A DNA stretch of 64,000 nucleotides, from NCBI RefSeq assembly GCF_004784465.1, contig NZ_SRRU01000004.1, positions 372,001 through 436,000 of the forward strand, read 5' to 3'. Positions 53,434 to 61,331 of this stretch are shown here, piece after piece (position 1 is the first letter of the stretch; each line of letters begins with the position of its first letter). Origin of the DNA: Streptomyces griseoluteus. GTDB taxonomy: Bacteria; Actinomycetota; Actinomycetes; Streptomycetales; Streptomycetaceae. The notes beneath the pieces were generated by a model. It saw only the letters and a program-made list of their open reading frames with translations. It was not told the origin of the DNA and did no database searches. The position numbers and the translations under genes are program-made.

Positions 53434-53544
53434 TACCTTGATCTTACCTCGTTCTGTGCTAAAGCCGGAGCGAAGGGGAATGGCGTCGTAGAACCATCCG
53501 GTGATCCGTAAAACGATCTGGCGCCGATCGGGTTACATAGGGGC
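53434..53544. promoter_or_regulatory. Element-supplied promoter for the S9 peptidase
   Basis: The 111-base gap between the integrase start and the peptidase start. TACATA (53534-53539) lies 5 bases before the ATG at 53545, giving a probably leaderless transcript. The equivalent region of the native stub (TAGGGGGCATG at 45460-45470) is similar around the start only. Confidence 0.5.
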
Positions 53545-55374
53545 ATGAGCGACGCAGAAGCCATGCCCGACTGGGAGAAGCGGTTCCGTGCACCGCGTGT
53601 CTCCCTGCCCGACTGGGCGGAAGACGCCCCCGACCGTTCGCTGTTCGTGTCGAACGCGACCGGGACCTACGAGCTGTACGCCTGGGACCGGAAGACCGGT
53701 CGCCAGCGACAGGTCACGGACCGGCCGGACGGCACCACCGATGGGACTGTCTCGCCCGATGGTGAGTGGATCTGGTGGTTCGACGACGGCATGGGTTCCT
53801 CCGTTCCAGACTTGCCGTCATACGGGGACGAGTTCGGGGTCTGGCGCCGCCAGCCCTTCGGGGGCGGCCCAGACGAGACGGCCGTACCGGACCTCGCGCC
53901 CTCCTACCCGGCCGGGCTCGCCCTCGGCCGGGACGGGCGGACGGCTGTGATCGGCCGGTCGACCGACGAGGACGGTACGACGATCCACCTCGCGCGCGCG
54001 GGTGAGGCGCCGGTGGAGATCTACCGGCACCGCGAGTCCGCCGGCGTCGGCGACCTCTCACACGACGGCACGCTGATCGCGATCGAGCACACCGAGCACG
54101 GCGACGCCATGCACAGCGCCCTGCGCGTGCTGCGCCCGGACGGCACGGCCGTCGCCGACCTGGACGACACCCGTGGCGGCACCGAGGAGCTGGGCCTGGA
54201 GGTGCTGGGCTTCGCCCCCGTCGACGGCGACACCCGCCTCCTCATCGGCCACCAGCGCCGGGGCCGCTGGGAGCCGCTGGTCTGGGACGTGGCGAGCGGC
54301 GCGGAGACGGACCTCCCGCTGGACCTGCCCGGCGACGTGGCCGCCGAGTGGTACCCGGACGGCTCCGCCCTGCTGATCGCGCACGGCTTCGAGGCCCGCA
54401 GCGAGCTGTTCCGCTACGACCTCGCCACCCGCGAGCTGGACCGTATCCCCACCCCGCCCGGCACCGTCTCCGGGGCGACCGCCCGCCCCGACGGCAGCGT
54501 GGAGTACCTGTGGTCCTCGGCCGCCGAGCCGCCGGTGGTCCGCTCAACCAGCGGTGACGTCGTGCTCGACCCGCCCGGCATGAAGAGCCCGCCCTCGGTC
54601 GCGGTGGAGGACGTGTGGGTGGACGGCCCCGGCGGCCGTATCCACGCCCTCGTGCAGAAGCCCGCCGGGGCCACCGGTCCCCTCCCCACCGTGTTCGACC
54701 TGCACGGCGGTCCCACCTGGCACGACAGCGACTCCTTCGCCGCGGGCCCGGCGGCCTGGGTGGACCAGGGGTACGCCGTGGTCCGCGTCAACTACCGCGG
54801 CTCCACCGGGTACGGGCGCGCCTGGACCGACGCCCTCAAGCACCGGGTCGGGCTGATCGAGCTGGAGGACGTGGCCGCGGTGCGCGAGTGGGCCGTCTCC
54901 TCCGGCCTCGCCGACCCCGAGCGCCTCGTTCTCACCGGCGGCTCCTGGGGCGGCTACCTCACCCTCCTCGGCATCGGCACCCAGCCGGAGGCGTGGACGG
55001 TGGGCATCGCCGTGGTGCCGGTCGCGGACTACGTCACGGCGTACCACGACGAGATGGAGGCGCTGAAGGCCATGGACCGCACCCTCCTGGGCGGCACCCC
55101 GGAGGAGGTCCCGGACCGCTTCGCCGCGTCCTCCCCGCTGACCTACGTCGACCAGGTCAAGGCTCCCGTCTACATCTCCGCCGGCGTCAACGACCCCCGC
55201 TGCCCCATCCGCCAGATCGACAACTACGTCACCCGCCTCCGCGACCGCGGCGCCCCGCACGAGGTCTACCGCTACGACGCTGGCCACGGCTCCCTGGTGG
55301 TGGACGAACGCATCAAGCAGGTCCGGCTGGAGATGGACTTCGCCCGGCGGCACCTGGGGGGCTCGGAGGAGTAG
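53545..55374 (+). CDS. S9 family peptidase (prolyl oligopeptidase type)
   Basis: A 609-residue serine peptidase with an N-terminal beta-propeller (residues ~1-350) and a C-terminal alpha/beta hydrolase domain. The nucleophile is S467 in TGGSWGGYL; the acid lies in VNDPRCP and the catalytic His in DAGHGSL. It cuts short peptides, probably in the cytoplasm as no signal peptide is seen. The first ~80 codons up to 53783 are element-derived and differ at many synonymous sites from the native stub; the remainder is host sequence. The gene thus survives integration as a chimera. Start ATG 53545. Confidence 0.93.
   Translation: MSDAEAMPDWEKRFRAPRVSLPDWAEDAPDRSLFVSNATGTYELYAWDRKTGRQRQVTDRPDGTTDGTVSPDGEWIWWFDDGMGSSVPDLPSYGDEFGVWRRQPFGGGPDETAVPDLAPSYPAGLALGRDGRTAVIGRSTDEDGTTIHLARAGEAPVEIYRHRESAGVGDLSHDGTLIAIEHTEHGDAMHSALRVLRPDGTAVADLDDTRGGTEELGLEVLGFAPVDGDTRLLIGHQRRGRWEPLVWDVASGAETDLPLDLPGDVAAEWYPDGSALLIAHGFEARSELFRYDLATRELDRIPTPPGTVSGATARPDGSVEYLWSSAAEPPVVRSTSGDVVLDPPGMKSPPSVAVEDVWVDGPGGRIHALVQKPAGATGPLPTVFDLHGGPTWHDSDSFAAGPAAWVDQGYAVVRVNYRGSTGYGRAWTDALKHRVGLIELEDVAAVREWAVSSGLADPERLVLTGGSWGGYLTLLGIGTQPEAWTVGIAVVPVADYVTAYHDEMEALKAMDRTLLGGTPEEVPDRFAASSPLTYVDQVKAPVYISAGVNDPRCPIRQIDNYVTRLRDRGAPHEVYRYDAGHGSLVVDERIKQVRLEMDFARRHLGGSEE
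53764..53783. other. Right attachment core (attR)
   Basis: Seen: the same 20 bases as at 45696-45715. It lies within the open peptidase gene, at codons 74-80. Confidence 0.85.
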
Positions 55375-55406
55375 AGCTCCTCGGCCGGGTCTCGCCAGGT
55401 CCCGGC

Positions 55407-55420
55407 GGGGGGGGGGGGGG
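55407..55420. repeat. Poly-G tract (14 G)
   Basis: Seen: 14 consecutive G residues just after the S9 peptidase gene and outside any gene. Such runs are unstable and error-prone in sequencing, so the length is uncertain. Confidence 0.9.
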
Positions 55421-55569
55421 CGATCACCCGGCCGGGAACGGCCACGGCAGCGCGCGGTCGGGGTTCCGCCGCCCGCCAGGGCCCCGCGAGGCGTGCGGGC
55501 CGGCGGACGGGCCCTGTGCCGCGGGGCGGGACAGGCCCGTCGGGCAACCGCTGCCTCCACCGGGACGGT

Positions 55570-57360
55570 TCAGCCGAACTCCGCCAGCCCCCGGCGCGTC
55601 GCCGCGATCACCACCCGGTCGTCCTTCGTGAGGAGGTGGCCGGGTGGGGTGTCGGGGGCGTTCTCGACGGCGAGGGCGCGCCAAACACCGGGCTTGAAGG
55701 CGGAGGCCAGGGTGCGGCCCTCGAGTTGGGGGTGGTTCGCGACGTCGACCGACGCGAAGACGAGTACCCGGCGTTCCACCGGGACCGCGCCCAGGACGCG
55801 GCGGCCCAGCATGGCTCCGGCGAAGGCGGGGGCCGAGAGGTGGGAGACGCTGCGGCTGCGGGTGGTGGCCAGCGGGTGGGCGACGCGCAGGGTGCGGTAC
55901 ACGGCGGTGGCGAAGTCGTCGTCGTACAGGCGCAGTACCGCTCGGAGGTCGGGGCGTACGCCGCGCGCGTACAGCACGGCCTCCAGATTGGTGGTGTCCG
56001 CGCTGGTCACCGCGAGGAGGGCGTGCGCCCGGTGGATCTTGGCCGCCTCCAGTACGCCCTCCTGCGTGACGTCCCCGATCACCACCGGCACCCGCAGCCG
56101 CCGCGCCACCGCCAGCCCGCGCGCCTCCGGGTTGCCCTCCACGCACACCACCGGCACGTGCAGCTCGCGCAGCCGGATCAGCACCCGCGTGCCGATCTTC
56201 CCCAGCCCCAGCAGGACCACGTGTCCGCCGAGTCCGCGCGGAGGCTTGCGCAGCGCGGACTGGGTACGGAAGGTGCCCAGCCCCTCCAGTACGGCGGCCA
56301 GCAGCACAGGGAGCAGCAGCAACCCGACCAGGCCGGACAGGAGTTGGAGAATCTGGCGTCCCAACGGCTGGCCCAGCGCGGGGTCGTCGATGGCGAACAG
56401 GTCCAGCAGAGTCAGGTAGAAGGCCCCCACCGGATGGATGCCGGTCACGATCGACAGGGCCACCGCGAGCGCGATCACGCAGCCCGCCAGCACCGCCAGC
56501 GACCACCTCAACTGCTTGGAGAACAGGGAGGAGAGCGGCGGGACACCGCCCACGCCGAGCCCGTTCCCCGGCGCCGCGCCCTCCGCCGCCGAGAACCGCT
56601 CCAGCATCACCCGCGACCGCGCACCCGCCCGGCGTACCTCCTCGTCGTCGGGCAGCAGCACCGGCCCCTCGTCGTCCCCGTCGGCGGACAGCAGGGCGAG
56701 CGTGCACAGGCCGGGCGGCGCCGGGCCCCCGGCCGGCGGCGCCACCCGTTCCACCGCACGGAGCAGCAGCCCCTCCGCCTGGATCACCTTGCCGGTACCG
56801 GCAACGGCGGTCGCGGCGAGCGCGGGCGCGGCGGTGTCGGCGTCGGAGAGGACGGAGGTGGCCGCGTCCCGTAGCGCCTCCTCCGATTCGCCCACCAACA
56901 CGGCGGCCTGATCGAGGAGTTCCTCGATGTGCTGACCCAACCGCCGGTTGTAGAGCCGCAGTACGAGCCGCAGCCGCGGGTTCAGCCGTCGCGCGGTCAG
57001 CGCCGCCCGGATGTTGGTCTCGTCGTCCTCGTAGACCAGCGCCAGCGCGGCCGCCCGCTCCACCCCCGCCTCGGCGAGCACCTGCTCGGTGAGGAACTCG
57101 GCCTCCAGCACCCGTTCCCCGCCCGCGCGTTGGCCGGACGCACCGGACTCACCCCCGCCCGGCACGGGCCCGCCCCGGCCGACCGCCACCGACACCACCC
57201 GGTCGAAGAGCGCCGCCGGAGCCGACCGGGGCCGCCCCACCACCGGCCGCCGCGCGGTACGGGCGTTCGGCGGCACGACGAGCACGACCTGCTCGTCGTA
57301 GACTCCGCGCAACTCGGCGGACAGCCGGTGCGCGAGACCGTCGTCCCCGCACACCACCAT
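55570..57360 (-). CDS. RCK/TrkA-N NAD-binding ion-channel-like protein
   Basis: A 596-residue protein with two TrkA-N domains: the first starts at the N terminus (MVVCGDDGLAHRLSAELRGVYDEQVVLVVPP, with LEAEFLTEQVLAEAGVERAAALALVYEDDETN), then two membrane helices with a short re-entrant section (SLAVLAGCVIALAVALSIVTG, HPVGAFYLTLLDLFAIDDP, LLSGLVGLLLLPVLLAAVLEG), then a second Rossmann domain (HVVLLGLGKIGTRVLIRLRELHVPVVCVEGN). The K+ selectivity TVGYGD is not present, so ion specificity is open. The ATG at 57360 begins the first domain; an upstream start at 57489 adds only unsupported sequence. Confidence 0.82.
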   Translation of the reverse strand: MVVCGDDGLAHRLSAELRGVYDEQVVLVVPPNARTARRPVVGRPRSAPAALFDRVVSVAVGRGGPVPGGGESGASGQRAGGERVLEAEFLTEQVLAEAGVERAAALALVYEDDETNIRAALTARRLNPRLRLVLRLYNRRLGQHIEELLDQAAVLVGESEEALRDAATSVLSDADTAAPALAATAVAGTGKVIQAEGLLLRAVERVAPPAGGPAPPGLCTLALLSADGDDEGPVLLPDDEEVRRAGARSRVMLERFSAAEGAAPGNGLGVGGVPPLSSLFSKQLRWSLAVLAGCVIALAVALSIVTGIHPVGAFYLTLLDLFAIDDPALGQPLGRQILQLLSGLVGLLLLPVLLAAVLEGLGTFRTQSALRKPPRGLGGHVVLLGLGKIGTRVLIRLRELHVPVVCVEGNPEARGLAVARRLRVPVVIGDVTQEGVLEAAKIHRAHALLAVTSADTTNLEAVLYARGVRPDLRAVLRLYDDDFATAVYRTLRVAHPLATTRSRSVSHLSAPAFAGAMLGRRVLGAVPVERRVLVFASVDVANHPQLEGRTLASAFKPGVWRALAVENAPDTPPGHLLTKDDRVVIAATRRGLAEFG

Positions 57361-57521
57361 CGGCGCCGACGCGCCACCTGAACCGCCCTGGTACGGAACG
57401 CTGTTCGCCACGAGGGAAAAGACTGCCCCAAGAAGGCGGCCGGTTCCAGCGATCACCTGAACGGCCCCGCCCGCGGCCGCGTACCGCACAGCAGCCGCAC
57501 CCAGCCGGAGGTACCCCGCCC

Positions 57522-58535
57522 GTGGCCATCACCGAAGACGCCCCGCCGGGTACCGAGCCACCCGGCGAACGGTCCCGTGGTACCGGTACCCGGCTCAGCT
57601 CCCCCCTCGTCCTGACCCTGGTGCTGCTGCTCGCCGTCCTCGCCCAGGCGCCGATCCGGGGCGCGCTCGGCACCCCCGTGATGCAGAGCTGGACCACGGT
57701 GTTCGTCGCCGTCACCGTGCAGGCGCTGCCCTTCCTGGTCCTCGGGGTGCTGCTCTCGGCCGCCATCGCCGTCTTCGTACCGCCCGCCTTCTTCGCCCGC
57801 GCCCTGCCCGGCCGGCCCGCGCTCGCGGTACCGGTGGCGGGGCTGGCGGGCGCGGTGCTGCCGGGGTGCGAGTGCGCGTCGGTGCCGGTGGCGGGCGCGT
57901 TGGTACGGCGGGGCGTGACCCCCGCGGCCGCGCTGGCGTTCCTGCTGTCCGCGCCCGCGATCAACCCGATCGTGCTCACCGCCACGGCCGTCGCCTTCCC
58001 GGACAACCCCGAGATGGTCCTCGCCCGGTTCGCCGCGAGTCTGCTGGTCGCCTGCGCGATGGGCTGGCTGTGGCAGCGGCTCGGCCGCGCCGACTGGCTG
58101 CGCCCGCCCGCGCACGGCGCGCACGCGGGCGAGACGAAGGCGGAGACCTTCTGGAACTCCGTACGCCACGACACCATGCACGCGGGCGGCTTCCTGGTGG
58201 TCGGCGCGATGGCCGCGGCCACCCTGAAGGCGGTCGCCCCGGCGGAGTGGCTGCGCACGGCCGCGGGCAACCCGTTCCTCGCGGTGCTCGCCCTCGCCGT
58301 GCTCGCCGTGGTGCTGTCCATCTGCTCGGAGGCGGACGCGTTCGTCGCCGCCTCGCTGACCGACTTCTCCCCGACGGCCAAGCTGGTGTTCCTGGTGGTG
58401 GGCCCGATGATCGACCTCAAGCTGTTCGCCATGCAGGCCGGCACCTTCGGCCGCGGCTTCGCGCTGCGCTTCGCCCCGGCCACCTTCGCGCTGGCCATCA
58501 CGGGCGCGCTGGTCACCGGGGCGGTGCTGCTGTGA
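57522..58535 (+). CDS. Permease of the DUF318/ArsP-like family
   Basis: A 337-residue membrane protein with about eight to nine helices. GAVLPGCECASVPVAGALVRRGVTPAAALAFLLSAPAINPIVLTATAVAFP holds the family's conserved Cys pair in CECAS and the PAINP motif. A second motif region SICSEADAFVAASLTDF lies in the C-terminal half. Relatives export arsenicals or other soft-metal compounds; the substrate here is unproven. The GTG at 57522 follows GGAGGTACC. It overlaps the next gene by GTGA. A paralogue starts at 63493. Confidence 0.88.
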   Translation: MAITEDAPPGTEPPGERSRGTGTRLSSPLVLTLVLLLAVLAQAPIRGALGTPVMQSWTTVFVAVTVQALPFLVLGVLLSAAIAVFVPPAFFARALPGRPALAVPVAGLAGAVLPGCECASVPVAGALVRRGVTPAAALAFLLSAPAINPIVLTATAVAFPDNPEMVLARFAASLLVACAMGWLWQRLGRADWLRPPAHGAHAGETKAETFWNSVRHDTMHAGGFLVVGAMAAATLKAVAPAEWLRTAAGNPFLAVLALAVLAVVLSICSEADAFVAASLTDFSPTAKLVFLVVGPMIDLKLFAMQAGTFGRGFALRFAPATFALAITGALVTGAVLL

Positions 58536-59230
58536 ACCGCCAGGCGCAGGCCGCCGTCATGTTCCTCCTCGGCGGGGCGCTGCTGCACGCGGGGACGACG
58601 GATCTGTATCTCCGCTACGTCAAGTCGGGCCTGCGGCCCCTGGTGCTGGCGGCGGGAGTGGTCCTGATCGCGGCCGCGCTGGCGACGGTCTGGTACGAGC
58701 GGAAGCGGGCTGGAAGTCATGGGGGTCACCCCGAACCCCGCGTGGCCTGGCTCCTCGTGCTCCCCGTCCTCGCCCTCATCCTCATCGCCCCGCCCGCCCT
58801 CGGCTCCTACAGCGCGGTTCGCACCGGTACGGCACTCCAACCCCCGTACGGCCTCGACCCCTTGCCCTCCTCGGACCCCGTCCGGCTGAGCGTCGTCGAC
58901 TACGCCTCCCGCGCCGCCTACACCCACTCCCTGCGCGGCCGCACCGTCCGCGTCACCGGCTTCCTCGCCCTGGACGCCCACGGCTCCCCGTATCTGGTCC
59001 GCATGGCCCTCAACTGCTGCGCCGCCGACGCCCAGCCGGTCAAGATCGGCCTCACCGGCCAACTCCCCCCGGTCCTGCGGCCGGACGCGTGGATGGAGGT
59101 GACGGGGGTCTACGCCTCGCGCGTGACGCGGGACCCGGTGAACAACGGGGTGATCCCGTATCTCCGGGTGACGTCCGCCCGGCCGGTGGCTGCTCCGGCC
59201 GACCCTTATGACGAGACGTGGAACAAGTGA
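58532..59230 (+). CDS. TIGR03943-type permease partner protein
   Basis: A 232-residue protein. Three hydrophobic segments occur in the first half (AAVMFLLGGALLHAGTTDLYL, PLVLAAGVVLIAAALATVWY, VAWLLVLPVLALILIAPPALGSYSA); the second half is a soluble OB-like domain (RTVRVTGFLAL, PYLVRMALNCCAADAQPVKIGLTG) with a Cys pair, CC. TIGR03943 proteins are encoded beside DUF318 permeases and are thought to be part of a two-component metal or cofactor transporter. Translation is coupled to the permease (GTGA). A poorly similar region continues toward 59425. Confidence 0.85.
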   Translation: MNRQAQAAVMFLLGGALLHAGTTDLYLRYVKSGLRPLVLAAGVVLIAAALATVWYERKRAGSHGGHPEPRVAWLLVLPVLALILIAPPALGSYSAVRTGTALQPPYGLDPLPSSDPVRLSVVDYASRAAYTHSLRGRTVRVTGFLALDAHGSPYLVRMALNCCAADAQPVKIGLTGQLPPVLRPDAWMEVTGVYASRVTRDPVNNGVIPYLRVTSARPVAAPADPYDETWNK

Positions 59231-59425
59231 GGGGTCCCGGGCCTGGTTCGGCCGGGGTGTGACCGGCTCTGGCGTGCGGGTTTCCCCTCGGTACGTCCTG
59301 GGTGGGTCGGGTCGGTGCCCGGTGGAGGTTGATCCACCGGAAGCGGCTGATGCCCGGCCGGGGCCGTCCCCCTCTTGGCCGACGGCTCCGGCTTCAGCCC
59401 GGCGGTGTCCGACCTCGCCGCGTGG

Positions 59426-60292
59426 TCAGCTCAGGCAGAGGACCAGGAGGCAGACGCGGGAGGGGGAGGTGGAGGGGGCCGCCGTGGGGGAGTGCGCGTC
59501 CGTGGGGGCCGGGGACTGGGGCGCGGAGGGCGTGGTCGACGGGGGGTCGGTGCGCTCGGCGGGGGTGGGTGTCGTGGCGTCCGTCGTGGGGGTGGGCTTG
59601 GTGGGGGTGGGGGACTGGTGCGGCGGGGTCAGGGGGGTGGTGGAGGCCGGGGCCGGGGCGTGGGGGAGGGGGAGCAGGGGGCCGGGGTGGGGGTGCGTCG
59701 AGGGGGACGCGGAGGTGGAGGGCGTGGTGGCCTTCGGGGTGGCCTTGTGCGGGGTGGGGGTGGCGTCGGAGCGGGGGGCCGCCGGGGACTTGGCCTTGGC
59801 GCTCGTGTGGGGCGGGGTGCTCGGGGCGGCGGTGGGACGACCGGTCGGGGACGTCGTCGGTACCGGGAGGCCGGCCGTGGCCTCGGGACCCGTACCGCCC
59901 ATCGGCTGCTCGCCCTGGGCCGCGGTGGGGCGGGTGCGGTCGGCGGGCTGGTGGTTCAGGGCGGCGGCGAGGGTGAGGCCACCGCCGACCAGGGCGACGG
60001 CGGTCGCCAGGGCGGCCCTGCGGCGCGTCTTCCTCCAGCGGGACTGCTCACGGCGCCGGGCCGCGCGGCCACTGCCCGACGGCACCTCCGCCGGACGGTG
60101 CGGGGCGGCCGGCGGGGGCACCGACCTGCCGTGCCGGGGCGCCGGTACGTCCTGGTCGTCGCCGGGCTGCCGTACGGCGTACGGGCTTGTGCGGACCGGC
60201 ATCGGGGCCAGGCCCGGGGAGGCGCAGACGCCGCAGCCGGGGCAGACGAGGGCGCCGTTCAGATGCCGACGGCAGGCGGAGCAGTAGTCCAT
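59426..60292 (-). CDS. SCO2400-type zinc-ribbon membrane protein
   Basis: A 288-residue protein. The N terminus MDYCSACRRHLNGALVCPGCG is a CxxC...CxxC zinc ribbon; residues ~80-112 hold a basic cluster and one membrane helix (AALATAVALVGGGLTLAAAL). The rest is a very long Pro/Ser/Thr-rich, probably extracellular and glycosylated tail. The family is recalled as SCO2400-type from Streptomyces, of unknown function. The ATG at 60292 opens directly with the zinc ribbon. The low complexity explains many overlapping open frames. Confidence 0.72.
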   Translation of the reverse strand: MDYCSACRRHLNGALVCPGCGVCASPGLAPMPVRTSPYAVRQPGDDQDVPAPRHGRSVPPPAAPHRPAEVPSGSGRAARRREQSRWRKTRRRAALATAVALVGGGLTLAAALNHQPADRTRPTAAQGEQPMGGTGPEATAGLPVPTTSPTGRPTAAPSTPPHTSAKAKSPAAPRSDATPTPHKATPKATTPSTSASPSTHPHPGPLLPLPHAPAPASTTPLTPPHQSPTPTKPTPTTDATTPTPAERTDPPSTTPSAPQSPAPTDAHSPTAAPSTSPSRVCLLVLCLS

Positions 60293-60645
60293 TCGCGGTC
60301 TTCCTGGGTCGACGGGCGCGGGTGAGCGCCCGCCACCGTAACGGGACCATCAGCAGAGTGTGTGCGCCCCATGTGGCTCTCCTGCACACATTCCCAGCGG
60401 ATTCCGGGTGGCTGGAAGGTGTGTGGCCGGAAGCGATGTGGGTGCGGCGCTGTGTGGGCGCGCCCCATGTGGTCCGGCCCTGTGTGGGCGCGTGCCGTGG
60501 AGGTGTTGACCGGACTACCGAGCCTTGAACGGGCTCCGACCGACGGCCGGCCGCAGCTGGTTGACCTTGGCATGCCGGTCTTCACCGACCACGCACCACG
60601 GCTTCAGCCAGGACCGGGAGAGTCCGGATACCGGCCCTGATCCTG
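60293..60645. other. Gene-free stretch with short repeats
   Basis: About 350 bases without a supported gene. It contains CGCCCCATGTGG twice (60365-60376 and 60461-60472) and TGTGTGGGCGCG twice (60451-60462 and 60481-60492). The CCCCATGTGGC core occurs again near 62788-62798. The function of the repeats is unknown. Confidence 0.55.
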
Positions 60646-61263
60646 TCACCGAGCGAGTTCGGCCAGGCGAAGGCTGCGGAACACCTCCACGGTCGTCCAT
60701 CCGCGCAGCGTGGCGTGAATCGACGAGCGGAATGCGGCCTCGGCCGTGGTGGCGTCGAGGGCCCCGGCCAGTTCGAGGGTCACAAGCCCGTGCAGGGTTG
60801 CCCAGATCGACAGGGCGATCGCCGTTGCGTCGCCTGCGAGGACGGACGCCGTCAAGGCGCGATCGATTGCCGCGAGGAGCGGACGGATCGGGTCACTGGC
60901 ACCGACCTCTCCCGACGGGTCGAAGGACTGCACACCACCGAAGAGCACCGTGTACAGGTGGCTGTGCCCGCACCCCCAACGACGGTAGGCGACGGCCAGC
61001 GCGTAGAGGTCTGCGAGGGGGTCCGCGGAGGTCTGCACCGTCGACAGGTCCTGGAAAAGGCCGGCGACGGCTCCGTCGCGCACCGCACGGATCAGCCCGT
61101 CCTTTCCACCGAACAGGGAGTACACGGCCGTCGTCGACGCCTCGGCAGCTGCGGCCACGGCGCGGACCGTGAGCGACTCCCGTGGACGGGTGGCGAGCAT
61201 CTCGGTCGCGCACTCCACAAGCCGTTCTTTGACGGCCTCGTCGTTTGTTCTCGGCCTACCCAC
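60646..61263 (-). CDS. TetR-family regulator
   Basis: A 205-residue TetR regulator. RLVECATEMLATRPRESLTVRAVAAAAEASTTAVYSLFGGKDGLIRAV is the helix-turn-helix; the ligand domain has DPLADLYALAVAYRRWGCGHSHLYTVLFGG and ALSIWATLHGLVTLELAG, the WHG-domain pattern. Start GTG 61263. It is divergent from the hydrolase gene at 61332, with three 13-bp direct repeats between, and is most likely its repressor. Confidence 0.9.
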   Translation of the reverse strand: MGRPRTNDEAVKERLVECATEMLATRPRESLTVRAVAAAAEASTTAVYSLFGGKDGLIRAVRDGAVAGLFQDLSTVQTSADPLADLYALAVAYRRWGCGHSHLYTVLFGGVQSFDPSGEVGASDPIRPLLAAIDRALTASVLAGDATAIALSIWATLHGLVTLELAGALDATTAEAAFRSSIHATLRGWTTVEVFRSLRLAELAR

Positions 61264-61279
61264 GGCAGCAGCCTACCTC

Positions 61280-61318
61280 CGTTTGATAACGTCGTTTTGA
61301 AACGGCGTTCTGAAACTG
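61280..61318. promoter_or_regulatory. Three 13-bp direct repeats (probable TetR operators)
   Basis: Seen: CGTTTGATAACGT (61280-61292), CGTTTTGAAACGG (61293-61305) and CGTTCTGAAACTG (61306-61318), contiguous with a 13-bp period; the middle copy contains the palindrome CGTTT-TG-AAACG. It spans most of the TetR/hydrolase divergent gap. GGAGG follows as the hydrolase ribosome-binding site. Confidence 0.75.
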
Positions 61319-61331
61319 TCGGAGGTCCGCT

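Larger units (their letters stand above)
45696..53783. mobile_element. Serine-integrase element (decayed prophage/satellite) in an S9 peptidase gene
   Basis: An ~8.07 kb insertion (core to core 8,068 bp). It is bounded by a 20-bp identical core, encodes a large serine recombinase at its right end and carries phage-type genes in various stages of decay: C5-methyltransferase remnant, HNH nuclease, terminase small and large fragments, an HNH/zinc pseudogene, and an HTH protein. Capsid, portal, tail and lysis genes are absent. The right end supplies a promoter and a diverged first ~80 codons to the host peptidase gene, which therefore stays open. Base composition inside is visibly less GC-rich than the flanks. 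The excision direction and activity cannot be judged from sequence. Confidence 0.85.

Noticed and set aside
59208..60325. Gly/Arg-rich forward frames over 59426-60292
   Set aside because: They are antisense to the zinc-ribbon protein with a Pro/Thr/Ser tail, whose N terminus has a real zinc ribbon and membrane helix.
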